64,000 nt of DNA from Candidatus Stoquefichus sp. SB1 (GCF_001244545.1 NZ_LN852696.1:434001-498000), one strand, 5' to 3'. Counted from the first letter of the stretch, positions 43,280 to 52,037 are shown. Notes: generated by a model not told the origin, from the sequence alone. A program made the numbers and translations.

Positions 43280-43801
43280 ATGTATTACGCATCGATTAAA
43301 GAAGTAGATATTGCTAATGGAACAGGAGTGAGAGTCTCACTCTTTGTTTCAGGATGTACACATCATTGTCGAGATTGTTTTAATGAAATAGCCTGGGATT
43401 TTCATTATGGTGAAGAGTTTACTAAGCAAACGATTGATTATATTATGGATGCTTTAAAACCTTCTCATATTAAAGGTTTGAGCCTTTTAGGTGGTGAACC
43501 AATGGAACCAAGTAATCAGGTGGGACTTTTAGAGTTGCTGAGAACTTTTCATGAAAATTATCCTCAAAAAGATGTTTGGTGTTATACTGGGTATCTTTTG
43601 GAAGATTTATTAGAAGGTGGAAAAGTTCATATTAATATTACTGATGAATTATTAAGTTATATTGATATTTTGGTTGATGGACCATTTTTATTGGAACAAA
43701 AGGATATTCGTTTGAAATTTAGAGGTTCTACAAATCAAAGAATTATTGATATGAATAAGACAAGAAAATCAAAAAAAGTCGTTTTATGGGATGAAAAATA
43801 A
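43280..43801 (+). CDS. nrdG: Anaerobic ribonucleotide reductase activating protein
   Basis: A 173-residue radical-SAM activase that installs the glycyl radical on NrdD. The 4Fe-4S cluster is bound by Cys26, Cys30 and Cys33 (SGCTHHCRDCFN, CX3CX2C), and the SAM-contact motif SLLGGEPMEP follows. It is coupled to nrdD with a 2-bp gap; no obvious separate RBS is seen in the gap, so ribosomes probably reinitiate. Confidence 0.95.
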   Translation: MYYASIKEVDIANGTGVRVSLFVSGCTHHCRDCFNEIAWDFHYGEEFTKQTIDYIMDALKPSHIKGLSLLGGEPMEPSNQVGLLELLRTFHENYPQKDVWCYTGYLLEDLLEGGKVHINITDELLSYIDILVDGPFLLEQKDIRLKFRGSTNQRIIDMNKTRKSKKVVLWDEK

Positions 43802-43832
43802 TCTTTTAGAGAAATCTGAAAGATTTTTTTTG
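43799..43832 (+). terminator. Terminator of nrdDG
   Basis: AATCTTT pairs with AAAGATT, followed by seven or more T; the stem begins in the stop codon. Confidence 0.75.
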
Positions 43833-43947
43833 TAATGTTTAATGGTTTTGTGTGAAAAATAAAAATTATTGCAACAAAAAATAAAAAAATCCTAAAATTA
43901 GGTGGAAATTTAATCTTAAATTATATATAATGGTATGGCAGTGAAAG

Positions 43948-43959
43948 GAGGAATTCCTC
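43948..43959 (+). promoter_or_regulatory. Palindrome overlapping the RBS of the GyrI-like gene
   Basis: GAGGAATTCCTC is a perfect 12-bp palindrome that shares GGAGG with the Shine-Dalgarno and ends 1 bp before the ATG. In mRNA a 4-bp stem with AATT loop could partly hide the SD. Confidence 0.4.
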
Positions 43960-43960
43960 G

Positions 43961-44575
43961 ATGAAAGAAGGCATTAGAAAAGAATATAAGAAACAATACG
44001 ACGCTTCCACCAAAAGAATAGATGTTGTAGATGTGCCAGAATTCAATTTCATCATGATTGATGGAATCGGAAATCCGAATGTAGAAGAATTTAAACTTAA
44101 GTCTGAAGCTTTGCATATATTATCAAAAGCGATTAAAGATTACTTTAAACAGGAAATGGATCTTTTATATTTGATTTCACCTTTAGAAGGATTATGGGAT
44201 ACATATGATAATAGTCAATTTGATGTCACAAGAAAAAAGATGATTAAGTTTACATTGATGATTGCTCAACCAAAAGTATTAGATGAAAAAACTTTTGAAA
44301 GTATTAAAGAAGAAATTGCCATTAGAAAAGACAATCCTTATATTGTAGATGCTTATTTAAAGAAAATGGAAGAAGGACGTTGTGTGCAGATGTTACACAA
44401 AGGAGCCTATAATACTGAAATTGATACAACTAAGCAAATCATGGAATATATTACGATTCAAGGAATGAAACTTATTGGCTTACATCATGAAATCTATTTA
44501 AATGATCCTGAAAAGGTAACTGAAGATAAATTAAAAACAATTGTAAGATACGCAATTGAAGAGGAAGGGGTATAA
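43961..44575 (+). CDS. GyrI-like small-molecule-binding protein
   Basis: A 204-residue stand-alone GyrI-like (SHS2/BacR effector-type) domain protein: FNFIMIDGIGNPNVEEFKLK near the N-terminus, GLWDTYDNS, then EEGRCVQMLHKGAYNTEIDT and the conserved KLIGLHHEIYLNDPEK. These domains bind small amphipathic ligands or hydrolyse some toxins. No DNA-binding domain is attached. AAAGGAGGAATTCCTCG provides the RBS, inside a palindrome. A terminator overlaps the stop. Confidence 0.82.
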   Translation: MKEGIRKEYKKQYDASTKRIDVVDVPEFNFIMIDGIGNPNVEEFKLKSEALHILSKAIKDYFKQEMDLLYLISPLEGLWDTYDNSQFDVTRKKMIKFTLMIAQPKVLDEKTFESIKEEIAIRKDNPYIVDAYLKKMEEGRCVQMLHKGAYNTEIDTTKQIMEYITIQGMKLIGLHHEIYLNDPEKVTEDKLKTIVRYAIEEEGV

Positions 44576-44586
44576 TCCCCTTTTCT
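44565..44586 (+). terminator. Terminator after the GyrI-like gene
   Basis: AAGGGG (44565-44570), loop TATAAT, CCCCTT (44577-44582), then TTCTT. The loop spells TATAAT, which should not be mistaken for a -10 box. Confidence 0.75.
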
Positions 44587-44607
44587 TATACAAAGGAGGA
44601 ATAAAGA

Positions 44608-45366
44608 ATGTTATGTGTCTCATGGAATGTCAATGGATTACGTGCTTGTTTAACGAAAGGGTTTGCTGATTTTTTTAATCATATTGATGCAGATATTTTT
44701 GCAATTCAGGAAACCAAATTACAGCAACATCAAATTGATCTACAATTTGATGGCTATTATTCTTATTATAATGATGCTGTTAAAAAAGGTTATAGTGGAA
44801 CAGCTATTTATACAAAGAAAAAACCATTACAAGTTAGTTATGGATTAGGGATAAAGGAACATGATCAAGAAGGACGTGTTATTACATTAGAATTTGAAAA
44901 ATATTATTTTGTAACTGTTTATACACCCAATTCAAAAAGAGGTTTAGAAAGATTGGATTATCGTCAGGTATGGGAAGATGCATTTAGAGAATATCTTCTT
45001 AATTTAAAAAAGATAAAACCAGTTATGATTTGTGGTGATTTAAATGTGGCTCATCAGGAAATTGATTTAAAAAATGATAAAACTAATCATAAAAATGCGG
45101 GATTTACAGATGAAGAAAGAGCAAAATTTACAGAATTATTAGAAAGTGGATTTGTTGATACTTTTAGATATATGTATCCAGATAAAGAAACGTATTCTTG
45201 GTGGTCATATATGTTTAAAGCAAGAGAAAAAAATGCAGGCTGGCGTATTGATTATTTTGTTGTATCAGATGATTTGAAAAAGCAGATTAAAGATGCATAT
45301 ATTTATACGGATGTATTGGGGTCAGATCATTGTCCAGTTGGTGTAGAATTGGAGGGATTAGAATGA
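44608..45366 (+). CDS. xth: Exodeoxyribonuclease III / AP endonuclease
   Basis: A 252-residue exonuclease-endonuclease-phosphatase enzyme that cuts at abasic sites in base-excision repair. [19 protein letters not shown] (metal-binding Glu), [24 protein letters not shown] and the C-terminal [10 protein letters not shown] and [12 protein letters not shown] are all present, as in full-length ExoA/XthA. AAAGGAGGAATAAAG precedes the ATG. It overlaps the phosphodiesterase gene by 4 bp. Confidence 0.95.
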   Translation: MLCVSWNVNGLRACLTKGFADFFNHIDADIFAIQETKLQQHQIDLQFDGYYSYYNDAVKKGYSGTAIYTKKKPLQVSYGLGIKEHDQEGRVITLEFEKYYFVTVYTPNSKRGLERLDYRQVWEDAFREYLLNLKKIKPVMICGDLNVAHQEIDLKNDKTNHKNAGFTDEERAKFTELLESGFVDTFRYMYPDKETYSWWSYMFKAREKNAGWRIDYFVVSDDLKKQIKDAYIYTDVLGSDHCPVGVELEGLE

Positions 45367-45911
45367 AATGTATGATTGTTTCAGATATTCATGGGTCTTT
45401 GAATGATTTGAAACGAGTATTAGATATTTATGAAGAAGAAAATATGGATAAGTTAATATTATTAGGGGACTTGTTATATCATGGTCCTAGAAATCCATTG
45501 CCAGAAGGATATAATCCTAAAGAAGTTGCGATTTTATTGAATCAGTATAAAGATAAAATTGTGGCAGTTAGAGGTAACTGTGATGCAGAGGTTGATCAAA
45601 TGGTTTTAGATTTTCCGATGCGAGCAGATTATGCTGAACTTTATATAGATGATCATCGTTTTTTTGTAACTCATGGACATTTATATAATGAGGATTATAT
45701 GCCTTTATTAAATCAAAGTGATGTTTTGATGTATGGTCATTTTCATAAACCAATTGCTAAGTTAAAAGATGGCATCATTATTTTTAATCCTTCTTCTATT
45801 TCTTTGCCAAAAGCAGGTGTGAAGAGTTATGGTGTCTATGAGAATAATGAGTTAAAGATTTTTTCATTAGAAAAAAGCCTCATTGAAAGTATAAAAATTG
45901 AAAATTATTAA
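45363..45911 (+). CDS. yfcE: YfcE-type metallophosphoesterase
   Basis: A 182-residue calcineurin-fold phosphodiesterase. [12 protein letters not shown] (metal Asp/His), [30 protein letters not shown] and YGHFHKP are the standard metal-site motifs, and the [10 protein letters not shown] segment is typical of YfcE. The ATG at 45363 has GGAGGGATTAGA before it and overlaps the xth stop as ATGA. Confidence 0.92.
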   Translation: MKCMIVSDIHGSLNDLKRVLDIYEEENMDKLILLGDLLYHGPRNPLPEGYNPKEVAILLNQYKDKIVAVRGNCDAEVDQMVLDFPMRADYAELYIDDHRFFVTHGHLYNEDYMPLLNQSDVLMYGHFHKPIAKLKDGIIIFNPSSISLPKAGVKSYGVYENNELKIFSLEKSLIESIKIENY

Positions 45912-45943
45912 AAAAAGTATAAAAAAACCGTGAAATTAAAGTA

Positions 45944-45960
45944 AAAGTATGGTATTTTTA
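45944..45960 (+). promoter_or_regulatory. GntR-type operator upstream of the regulator gene
   Basis: AAAAGTATGGTATTTTT is the same 17-bp interrupted palindrome (AAAAGTA-n3-TACTTTT, one mismatch) found twice before the EIIC gene. Its place 20 bp before the regulator start suggests autoregulation. Confidence 0.65.
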
Positions 45961-45979
45961 ATATGGTGAGGTGAGTAGA

Positions 45980-46690
45980 ATGTCAAAGTATAAAGATATC
46001 GCTGATGATATAAGGGCGAAAATTAAAAATAATGAATATACTTTTGGTCAAAAGCTCCCTTATGAGTACGTTCTATGCATGAGTTATCATTGTAATAAAG
46101 AAACAATGAAAAAGGCTTTAGAAATTCTTGTTAAAGAAGGGTTGATTATTCGTAGACGTGGAGCCGGAACATTTGTTAAGGATTATGATCCAACAATGGA
46201 GAGTGCTACAAATAAATTTGCAAGAGGATTAACAGGAAAATATGCTGGTATTAAAGAAGTAACAAGTGAAGTCCTTGAATTTGAAGTGGTTCCAGCTGAT
46301 GAAGTTTTATCTAAAAAATTACAGATTGATATTGGAGATTTTGTTTATCATATTATTAGATTACGTTTTTTAGATAAAAAACCACATTTAATTGATATTA
46401 GTTATATGCCAATTAGTTTAATACCGAATTTAAAACTTGAACACCTAAAAGGGTCAATTTATGAATATATTGAAAATGTTTTGAAGTTGAAAATCCAAAG
46501 TTGTCATTTAACAATTAATGCGGCTTTATCAACGCCTTTAGAACAGCAATATCTAGGTTTAAAAGAATATGAACCATACATTCAAGAAGAACAAATTTCA
46601 TATTTGAGTAATGGAGCAATATTTGAATATACATTAGCAAGACATCATTTTGCAGATTTTGAGTTCCAAACAATTGTTGTTCAACAGTAA
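45980..46690 (+). CDS. GntR/HutC-family regulator (UTRA domain)
   Basis: A 236-residue regulator with an N-terminal winged HTH (about 3-68, YKDIADDIRAKIKNNEYTFG, then LVKEGLIIRRRGAGTFVKDY) and a UTRA effector domain (about 90-232). UTRA proteins of this type bind phosphorylated sugars. The ATG at 45980 lies 6 bp after GGTGAGGTG; an in-frame GTG 9 bp upstream would overlap it. It is followed by a terminator, then paired operators and the EIIC gene. It probably senses the phosphorylated substrate of that permease. Confidence 0.88.
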   Translation: MSKYKDIADDIRAKIKNNEYTFGQKLPYEYVLCMSYHCNKETMKKALEILVKEGLIIRRRGAGTFVKDYDPTMESATNKFARGLTGKYAGIKEVTSEVLEFEVVPADEVLSKKLQIDIGDFVYHIIRLRFLDKKPHLIDISYMPISLIPNLKLEHLKGSIYEYIENVLKLKIQSCHLTINAALSTPLEQQYLGLKEYEPYIQEEQISYLSNGAIFEYTLARHHFADFEFQTIVVQQ

Positions 46691-46691
46691 A

Positions 46692-46718
46692 AAGTCATGA
46701 TTTTATCATGATTTTTTT
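46692..46718 (+). terminator. Terminator of the GntR gene
   Basis: AGTCATGA pairs with TCATGATT (one G-U) around a 5-nt loop, then six T. Confidence 0.8.
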
Positions 46719-46761
46719 CATATTATGAAAAATGTCGAAAAAAATTATAAAAAAAAATCAG

Positions 46762-46799
46762 CCTAGTATGGTACTTTTTTAAAAAAGTACCATACTTTT
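46762..46799 (+). promoter_or_regulatory. Paired GntR operators forming a 32-bp palindrome
   Basis: Two copies of the AAAAGTA-n3-TACTTTT site lie head to head, CCTAGTATGGTACTTTT (46762-46778) and AAAAGTACCATACTTTT (46783-46799). Together they make a perfect 32-bp inverted repeat (46765-46796). The same site stands before the regulator gene. They end 13 bp upstream of the -35. Confidence 0.75.
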
Positions 46800-46811
46800 A
46801 ATTTAAAAGCA

Positions 46812-46840
46812 TTGACTTTTTAATAAATAAATCTTATACT
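46812..46840 (+). promoter_or_regulatory. Promoter of the second EIIC gene
   Basis: TTGACT (46812-46817), a 17-bp spacer and TATACT (46835-46840). Confidence 0.8.
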
Positions 46841-46875
46841 ATTAGTGTCAAAAATATTTTAAGGGAGGAAAAAAT

Positions 46876-48309
46876 ATGGACGCTTTTGCTGATAAGCTGG
46901 GACGCGTTGGTGCTTGGTGTGGTCAAAATAAATATTTAGGATCAATCAAGAACGCATTCCAAAACTTCATGCCAGCAACTATCGCTGGTGCAATTGGTGT
47001 ACTATGGACAAACGTATTAGTTAATGATAACGTTGTCAATGGTAACGCTCAAGGTCTTGGTGGTATCTTTAAGCCTATTATGGCTTTGGCACCAATCAAT
47101 GACGTATTCGCTGCAATTCAATTTTGTACTATCTCATGTATTTCTATTGGTATCGTAATGCTAGTAGCTCAAGAAATCGGTGAAGCTAATGGTGAAACAG
47201 GTGCTTTCCCTGCAGTTTTAGGATTCATGTCTTGGGCAGTTGTTACTCCTACAGCTCATGCTGTAACAGGATTAGCAAGTGGTTTAGTTGATGCTAAAGA
47301 CGCTGCTATCTCAATTGGTGACATCTTAACTAAAGGTGGAGTAACTGATTTATCTGGTGTTGCTACATTCACTGGTTTTGGTGGAGATTATATGGGTGCA
47401 ACAGGATTGTTCACTGCATTAATCGTAGGTATCTTAGCTCTTGAAATTTATGGTCTATTCAGAAAAATGGATGCATTAAAAATCAAGATGCCTGAACAAG
47501 TACCTCCAGGTGTATCTCGTGCATTCGAAGTTTTAATTCCTACTTTCTTAACATTAGTAGTTGTTGGAACAGTTGGATGGTTAGTACACATGGTAAGTGG
47601 ACAATACTTCAATGACTTAATTAAAACGACAATTCAACAACCATTGGTAGATATCATTGGTGATAATATCGTAGCAGTTATGTTCATGTATGTATTAATC
47701 TCATTATTCTGGTTAGTTGGTATTCATGGTAACAACATGTTATCTGCAGTTAAAGAACCAATCTTCCGTCCAATGTTATATGCAAATACTGCAATTTTCA
47801 CTGAAGGAAAAACAATCGCTTTAACTCCAGAAATTAAAAATCATGGTTACTACACAATGAACTTAACAATGATGCAAATGTTTGCTGAATGGGGAGGTTC
47901 TGGGGTAACTTTAGGTTTAGTTATTGCAATCTTCATCTTCTCTAAACGTGAAGATAACCGTGCAATCGCTACATTATCTATCGTTCCAGGTTTATTCAAC
48001 ATTAATGAAACTGTAACATTCGGTATTCCATTAGTATTAAACCCAATCTTAGGTATTCCATTTATCTTAGCTCCAGTAGCTTGTATCTTCGTTGGATGGT
48101 TATTAATTACTATTAACTTCTGTCCACCAGTTGTAATTGAAGTACCTTGGACAATGCCACCATTATTGTTAGGATTCCTAGCAACAGGTGGAAGTATCAT
48201 GGGAGCTATCTCTCAGATCATTGTAATTGCTTTATCTACAGTAATTTACATTCCATTCTTATTAGCTTACGAAAGATATCAAAACAAACAAGCTGCTGCT
48301 GCAGAATAA
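46876..48309 (+). CDS. PTS cellobiose-family transporter subunit IIC
   Basis: A 477-residue EIIC of the lactose/cellobiose family, longer than the one at 2676. It starts MDAFADKLGRVGAWCGQNKY; landmarks are FMPATIAGAIGVLWTN, MPEQVPPGVSRAFEVLIPTF, LVGIHGNNMLSAV, FNINETVTFGIPLVLNP and PWTMPPLLLGF. It ends AAAAE. It uses TTC, ATC and AAC codons more than neighbouring genes, a sign of high expression. AAGGGAGGAAAAAAT precedes the ATG. No EIIA, EIIB or hydrolase is adjacent; the GH1 phospho-beta-glucosidase 5.5 kb away could act on its product. Regulation by the GntR protein is predicted from shared operators. Confidence 0.92.
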   Translation: MDAFADKLGRVGAWCGQNKYLGSIKNAFQNFMPATIAGAIGVLWTNVLVNDNVVNGNAQGLGGIFKPIMALAPINDVFAAIQFCTISCISIGIVMLVAQEIGEANGETGAFPAVLGFMSWAVVTPTAHAVTGLASGLVDAKDAAISIGDILTKGGVTDLSGVATFTGFGGDYMGATGLFTALIVGILALEIYGLFRKMDALKIKMPEQVPPGVSRAFEVLIPTFLTLVVVGTVGWLVHMVSGQYFNDLIKTTIQQPLVDIIGDNIVAVMFMYVLISLFWLVGIHGNNMLSAVKEPIFRPMLYANTAIFTEGKTIALTPEIKNHGYYTMNLTMMQMFAEWGGSGVTLGLVIAIFIFSKREDNRAIATLSIVPGLFNINETVTFGIPLVLNPILGIPFILAPVACIFVGWLLITINFCPPVVIEVPWTMPPLLLGFLATGGSIMGAISQIIVIALSTVIYIPFLLAYERYQNKQAAAAE

Positions 48310-48335
48310 GATTCTTAAGTATAATTTGAATGATA

Positions 48336-48365
48336 AAAGGGGACGGTATAACCGTCCTTTTTTTA
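48336..48365 (+). terminator. Terminator of the second EIIC gene
   Basis: GGACGGT pairs with ACCGTCC, the stem extending through a G bulge to AAA/TTT, followed by T7. Confidence 0.85.
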
Positions 48366-48409
48366 AAGAAAAAAATGAAAATAATTCCTATCTATTATAT
48401 ATATCAAGA

Positions 48410-48438
48410 TTGTCAAATGTATGAAAATCATGTATAAT
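48410..48438 (+). promoter_or_regulatory. Promoter of the small membrane/PH-like gene
   Basis: TTGTCA (48410-48415), a 17-bp spacer and TATAAT (48433-48438). It covers the upstream in-frame ATG at 48421 and so supports the start at 48460. Confidence 0.8.
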
Positions 48439-48459
48439 AGAAAAGAAAGTGAGGCATTT

Positions 48460-48978
48460 ATGGAAAAAGAATTTAAGGTTAAAATGAATACAGCAACTGC
48501 TATATTTCTCATTGCTTATGCTATATATATAGTTATTACACTTTTTACACAGAGTGTAACTACAATTGTGACAATTATTATTTTTGGAGTTATTTGCTAT
48601 GCTTTCTTTTTAGGATGCAGACCATATAAATATACTGTTGACAAAAAAACTTTAACAATACATTATCGTTTATGGAAAAATAGAAAAGTTGAATTAATGG
48701 ATTGTGATACGATTTGTGATCCAGTTCCTAGAATGGCAGATTTGGTGACAAGACCCCATGCTATTGAAATTTATACAAATACAAAAAAACGTTATTGTTT
48801 ATTTCCTGTAAAACGTGTTGAATTTGTTGATGCGATTGCAAAAGCAAATAAGAGAATTCATTGTACAGTTAAAGATTATACTGATATACATAGACAATTA
48901 GAAAGAAAACAGCGTAAAGAAAGAAGAAAAGCTGAAAAGAGAGAAGCAAGAGAAAAAGCACAAAAGGAATCAGATTAG
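48460..48978 (+). CDS. Membrane protein with PH-like cytoplasmic region
   Basis: A 172-residue protein with two hydrophobic segments (about 10-30 and 34-52). A region like bacterial PH-domain membrane proteins follows (YKYTVDKKTLTIHYRLWKNR, KVELMDCDTICDPVPR), then a very basic helical tail (about 140-172, RKQRKERRKAEKREAREKAQ). The function is unknown. The ATG at 48460 follows GTGAGG. Confidence 0.72.
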   Translation: MEKEFKVKMNTATAIFLIAYAIYIVITLFTQSVTTIVTIIIFGVICYAFFLGCRPYKYTVDKKTLTIHYRLWKNRKVELMDCDTICDPVPRMADLVTRPHAIEIYTNTKKRYCLFPVKRVEFVDAIAKANKRIHCTVKDYTDIHRQLERKQRKERRKAEKREAREKAQKESD

Positions 48979-48998
48979 TTCACTTCTGATTCCTTTTA
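48962..48998 (+). terminator. Terminator overlapping the end of the membrane/PH-like gene
   Basis: A perfect 13-bp stem, AAAAGGAATCAGA (48962-48974) with TCTGATTCCTTTT (48985-48997). It also faces the convergent regulator gene. Confidence 0.85.
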
Positions 48999-49018
48999 TG
49001 CTTTATTTATTTCATATT

Positions 49019-49699
49019 TTAAAATGCCATTTTATAACTATCTTTTCCAAAACGTTTAATATATTCATCTTCATTATTAGCAATTCTTAATTTCATAATA
49101 AGATTACTTAAAAGTGCAGGGATGGAAGTACCATCTTCATATATTGATGACCCCCATACTTGTTCGAATAAATATGAAATTGTAAATGGCTGATATGGAT
49201 GTGATATAAGTATTGTTAGTAATTTAAATTCGTTTTTAGTAAGATTCAATGGTTTTGCATGACATGAACATGTCCTTGCAGTTGTATCTAAAACAATATC
49301 TTTGAATCGATAGATTTGTCTTGGTCTAAGAATACCATTTTTATAGACAGATTGTATTTTAGCATCCAAATCTTTAAGAGTATAAGGAACTGTTAAATAA
49401 TCATCAGCTCCAGCATTTAATAAAGATTCGAGATAATCTGATGACAAAGTATCACTTAATGCAATAATAATAGGTTGTGATTTTAATTTTGTTTGAACGA
49501 TAAAATCTTTTGTTTTGATTCTTGGAAAGTTATCTTCGATAATAACACAATCATAATTGTGATTATCATAATAGTTTTGTAGATCAATGTATTGAATAAC
49601 TTGATTGCAAATATAATCTTTTTGATCAAGATATTCTTTGATTTGATTGTTTATTTGTTTATCACTATGGATAATAAGTGCCTGAAATTGACTAAACAT
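49019..49699 (-). CDS. Orphan OmpR-type response regulator with a degenerate receiver
   Basis: A 226-residue protein with a receiver-like domain (1-115) and an OmpR winged HTH (about 128-226: LNLTKNEFKLLTILISHPYQ, VWGSSIYEDGTSI, YIKRFGKDSYKM). The acidic pocket reads IIHSD instead of V-D-D. The phospho-acceptor position is Glu55 in CVIIEDNFP, and the conserved Lys is Val94 in DDYLTVPY. It should therefore not be phosphorylated normally, and Glu may mimic the active state. No histidine kinase is nearby. The ATG at 49699 follows AGAGGTGAATTTT; the frame continues 51 codons upstream through the promoter. It is divergent from glnN, which it may regulate. Confidence 0.87.
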   Translation of the reverse strand: MFSQFQALIIHSDKQINNQIKEYLDQKDYICNQVIQYIDLQNYYDNHNYDCVIIEDNFPRIKTKDFIVQTKLKSQPIIIALSDTLSSDYLESLLNAGADDYLTVPYTLKDLDAKIQSVYKNGILRPRQIYRFKDIVLDTTARTCSCHAKPLNLTKNEFKLLTILISHPYQPFTISYLFEQVWGSSIYEDGTSIPALLSNLIMKLRIANNEDEYIKRFGKDSYKMAF

Positions 49700-49717
49700 A
49701 AAATTCACCTCTTTATA

Positions 49718-49745
49718 AGTATAGTCTTTCTTACAAAAATTACAA
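49718..49745 (-). promoter_or_regulatory. Promoter of the orphan response regulator
   Basis: On the minus strand TTGTAA (49745-49740), a 16-bp spacer and TATACT (49723-49718). Confidence 0.65.
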
Positions 49746-49809
49746 TAGAAGAGATATAAAAAAGATGTGATAAAATAATAACACAATAATAAAAAAATAT
49801 CATTTTGTA

Positions 49810-49838
49810 TTGACAATATGAAAATATGTTTATATAAT
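49810..49838 (+). promoter_or_regulatory. Promoter of glnN
   Basis: TTGACA (49810-49815), a 17-bp spacer and TATAAT (49833-49838), followed by an 85-bp leader with no structure I can name. Confidence 0.85.
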
Positions 49839-49923
49839 AGCCTCAGAACCATTGATTAATTTATGTGGACAGATGGAATATAAATTGATACAATGAGTGA
49901 AAAGACAAGGGGGAACTGATTCA

Positions 49924-52002
49924 ATGGATATGAATGAATTACTTGAAGATTATGGTTGTTTGACATTTAGTGATGATGTTATGAGAGAACGTATTCCTAA
50001 ATCTACTTATAAAGCGTTTCATGAGGCTTTAGATAAAGGTGAGCCATTACCTAAAGAAACAGCAACAGCAATTGCTAATGCAATGAAAATTTGGGCTGTT
50101 GAACATGGAGCAACACATTTTACACACTGGTTTACACCTATGACTGGATTGACAGCAGAAAAGCATGATGCTTTTTTAGAACCTGATGGAAATAAAGCTG
50201 TTTTAGAATTTAGTGGTAAGACTTTAAGAAAAGGTGAACCTGATGCATCGTCTTTTCCTTCTGGGGGATTACGTGCGACTTTTGAAGCAAGAGGTTATAC
50301 TGCTTGGGATTGTACATCTCCAGCATTTGTAAAGGATGGAAGTTTATATATTCCAACGTTATTTTGTTCATATACTGGTGAAGCATTAGATAAAAAGACA
50401 CCATTATTGAAATCTGTTGATGCTTTAACAAAAGCATCATGTCATTTATTACCTTTACTTGGAATGGAAGGTATTACACGTGTGACTGCATCAGTGGGGA
50501 GTGAACAGGAGTATTTCTTAGTTGCAGATGAGTTTTATCAAAAACGTATGGATTTAAAATTAACTGGTAGAACTTTATTTGGTGCTATGGCTCCAAAAGG
50601 GCAAGAATTAGAAGATCATTATTTTGGAAGTTTAAAACGTAAGGTCTCTGCTTTTATGAAAGACTTAGATAAGGAATTATGGAAATATGGAATTCCTTCT
50701 AAAACAAAACATAATGAAGTTGCACCAGCTCAGCACGAAGTTGCTTGTGTATATCGCAGAGTTAATATTACAACAGATAATAATCATCTCTTAATGCAAT
50801 TAATGCAAGACATTGCTAAAAAACATGGATTAAGATGTTTATTACATGAAAAGCCATTTGAAGGTGTGAATGGTTCTGGTAAACATAATAACTGGTCAGT
50901 GGTGACAAATACGGGTATTAATCTATTTAATCCTGGAGAAAATCCTGCTAAAAATTTACCTTTCTTAGCAGCATTAGCATGTACTGTTAAAGCAGTTGAT
51001 GAATATGCAGACTTGTTACGTATGTCTATTGCATCAGCGGGTAATGATCATAGATTAGGTGCAAATGAAGCACCACCAGCAATTATTTCAATGTTCTTGG
51101 GGGAAGAACTTGATAAAATTATTGAAGCAATTGTAGAAGGAAAAGAATTAGAAGATATTGGTACAGGAAGATTCCAAACAGGAGTTTCTGTTGTTCCAGA
51201 TTTTTCTAAAGACAATACAGATCGTAATAGAACATCACCATTTGCGTTTACTGGTAATAAATTTGAATTTAGAGCAGTTGGTTCTGCACAATCAATTGCT
51301 GGACCGAATACGATTTTAAATTCTATTTTAGCAGCTGAAATGGAAGAAATGGCTGATGCTATTGAAGCTGGTCAAAAACCTATAGAAGTCATTAAAACTT
51401 TCTTGTCTGAACATAAACGTATTATTTTTAATGGTGATGGATATTCTACTGAATGGGAAATAGAAGCTCAAAAAAGGGGTTTAGCTAATCATAAAAATAC
51501 AGTAGATGCGATGAAATGTTTGAAAGAAGAAAAAAATCTTGAAATGCTAGATCGTCTAGGTGTTTATTCACGAGTAGAATTAGCATCTCGATATGAAATT
51601 TTGTTAGATAATTATAATAAAACAATCCAAGTTGAAGCTTTGACAGCTTCTAAAATGGCAAGAAATGAAATTTATCCTGCTGCTGTATCTTATTTGCAGA
51701 ATATTACCAAAACAGCTTTAGAAGTGAAAGAAACAGGTATTGATAATTCATTTTTACTTGATGATGTTAAAGAACTATCTTGTTTATTAAAAGATATGAA
51801 ATCACAAATGGATATTTTAGATGAACAAATTACAAAAGCACAATCTTTTGATGGAGAAATTATGGATCAATCTATACTATGGCGTGATGGTGTATTTGCT
51901 GCAATGAATAGATTGCGTGAAATTACAGATTTCATTGAAACAAAAGTTGCTGCTAAATATTGGCCAATGCCAACTTATGTAGATTTATTATTTGGAATCT
52001 AA
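49924..52002 (+). CDS. glnN: Glutamine synthetase type III
   Basis: A 692-residue type III glutamine synthetase, which makes glutamine from glutamate, ammonia and ATP as a double-ring dodecamer. Signatures are HFTHWFTPMTGLTAEKHDAF, TASVGSEQEYFLV (metal-binding Glu), AMAPKGQELEDHYFG, HNEVAPAQHEVACVYRRVN, FEGVNGSGKHNNWS and LGANEAPPAIISMF. The long C-terminal extension is typical of type III. The ATG at 49924 follows AAGGGGGAACTGATTCA; a GTG at 49897 lies ahead of that RBS. It stands alone, divergent from an atypical response regulator, which may link it to nitrogen status. Confidence 0.96.
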   Translation: MDMNELLEDYGCLTFSDDVMRERIPKSTYKAFHEALDKGEPLPKETATAIANAMKIWAVEHGATHFTHWFTPMTGLTAEKHDAFLEPDGNKAVLEFSGKTLRKGEPDASSFPSGGLRATFEARGYTAWDCTSPAFVKDGSLYIPTLFCSYTGEALDKKTPLLKSVDALTKASCHLLPLLGMEGITRVTASVGSEQEYFLVADEFYQKRMDLKLTGRTLFGAMAPKGQELEDHYFGSLKRKVSAFMKDLDKELWKYGIPSKTKHNEVAPAQHEVACVYRRVNITTDNNHLLMQLMQDIAKKHGLRCLLHEKPFEGVNGSGKHNNWSVVTNTGINLFNPGENPAKNLPFLAALACTVKAVDEYADLLRMSIASAGNDHRLGANEAPPAIISMFLGEELDKIIEAIVEGKELEDIGTGRFQTGVSVVPDFSKDNTDRNRTSPFAFTGNKFEFRAVGSAQSIAGPNTILNSILAAEMEEMADAIEAGQKPIEVIKTFLSEHKRIIFNGDGYSTEWEIEAQKRGLANHKNTVDAMKCLKEEKNLEMLDRLGVYSRVELASRYEILLDNYNKTIQVEALTASKMARNEIYPAAVSYLQNITKTALEVKETGIDNSFLLDDVKELSCLLKDMKSQMDILDEQITKAQSFDGEIMDQSILWRDGVFAAMNRLREITDFIETKVAAKYWPMPTYVDLLFGI

Positions 52003-52005
52003 ATA

Positions 52006-52037
52006 AAGAAAGGAGACAACTCCTTTCTTATTTTTTT
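52006..52037 (+). terminator. Terminator of glnN
   Basis: AAGAAAGGAG, loop ACAA, CTCCTTTCTT, then A and seven T. Confidence 0.88.

Noticed and set aside
44571-44576. TATAAT before xth as a -10 box
   Set aside because: It is the loop of the GGGG/CCCC terminator hairpin and has no -35 partner.
49766-49783. TnrA/GlnR-like box (TGTGA, 8 bp, TAACA) upstream of glnN
   Set aside because: The spacing is 8 instead of the required 7 bp and it lies nearer the response regulator; I did not count it as a site.
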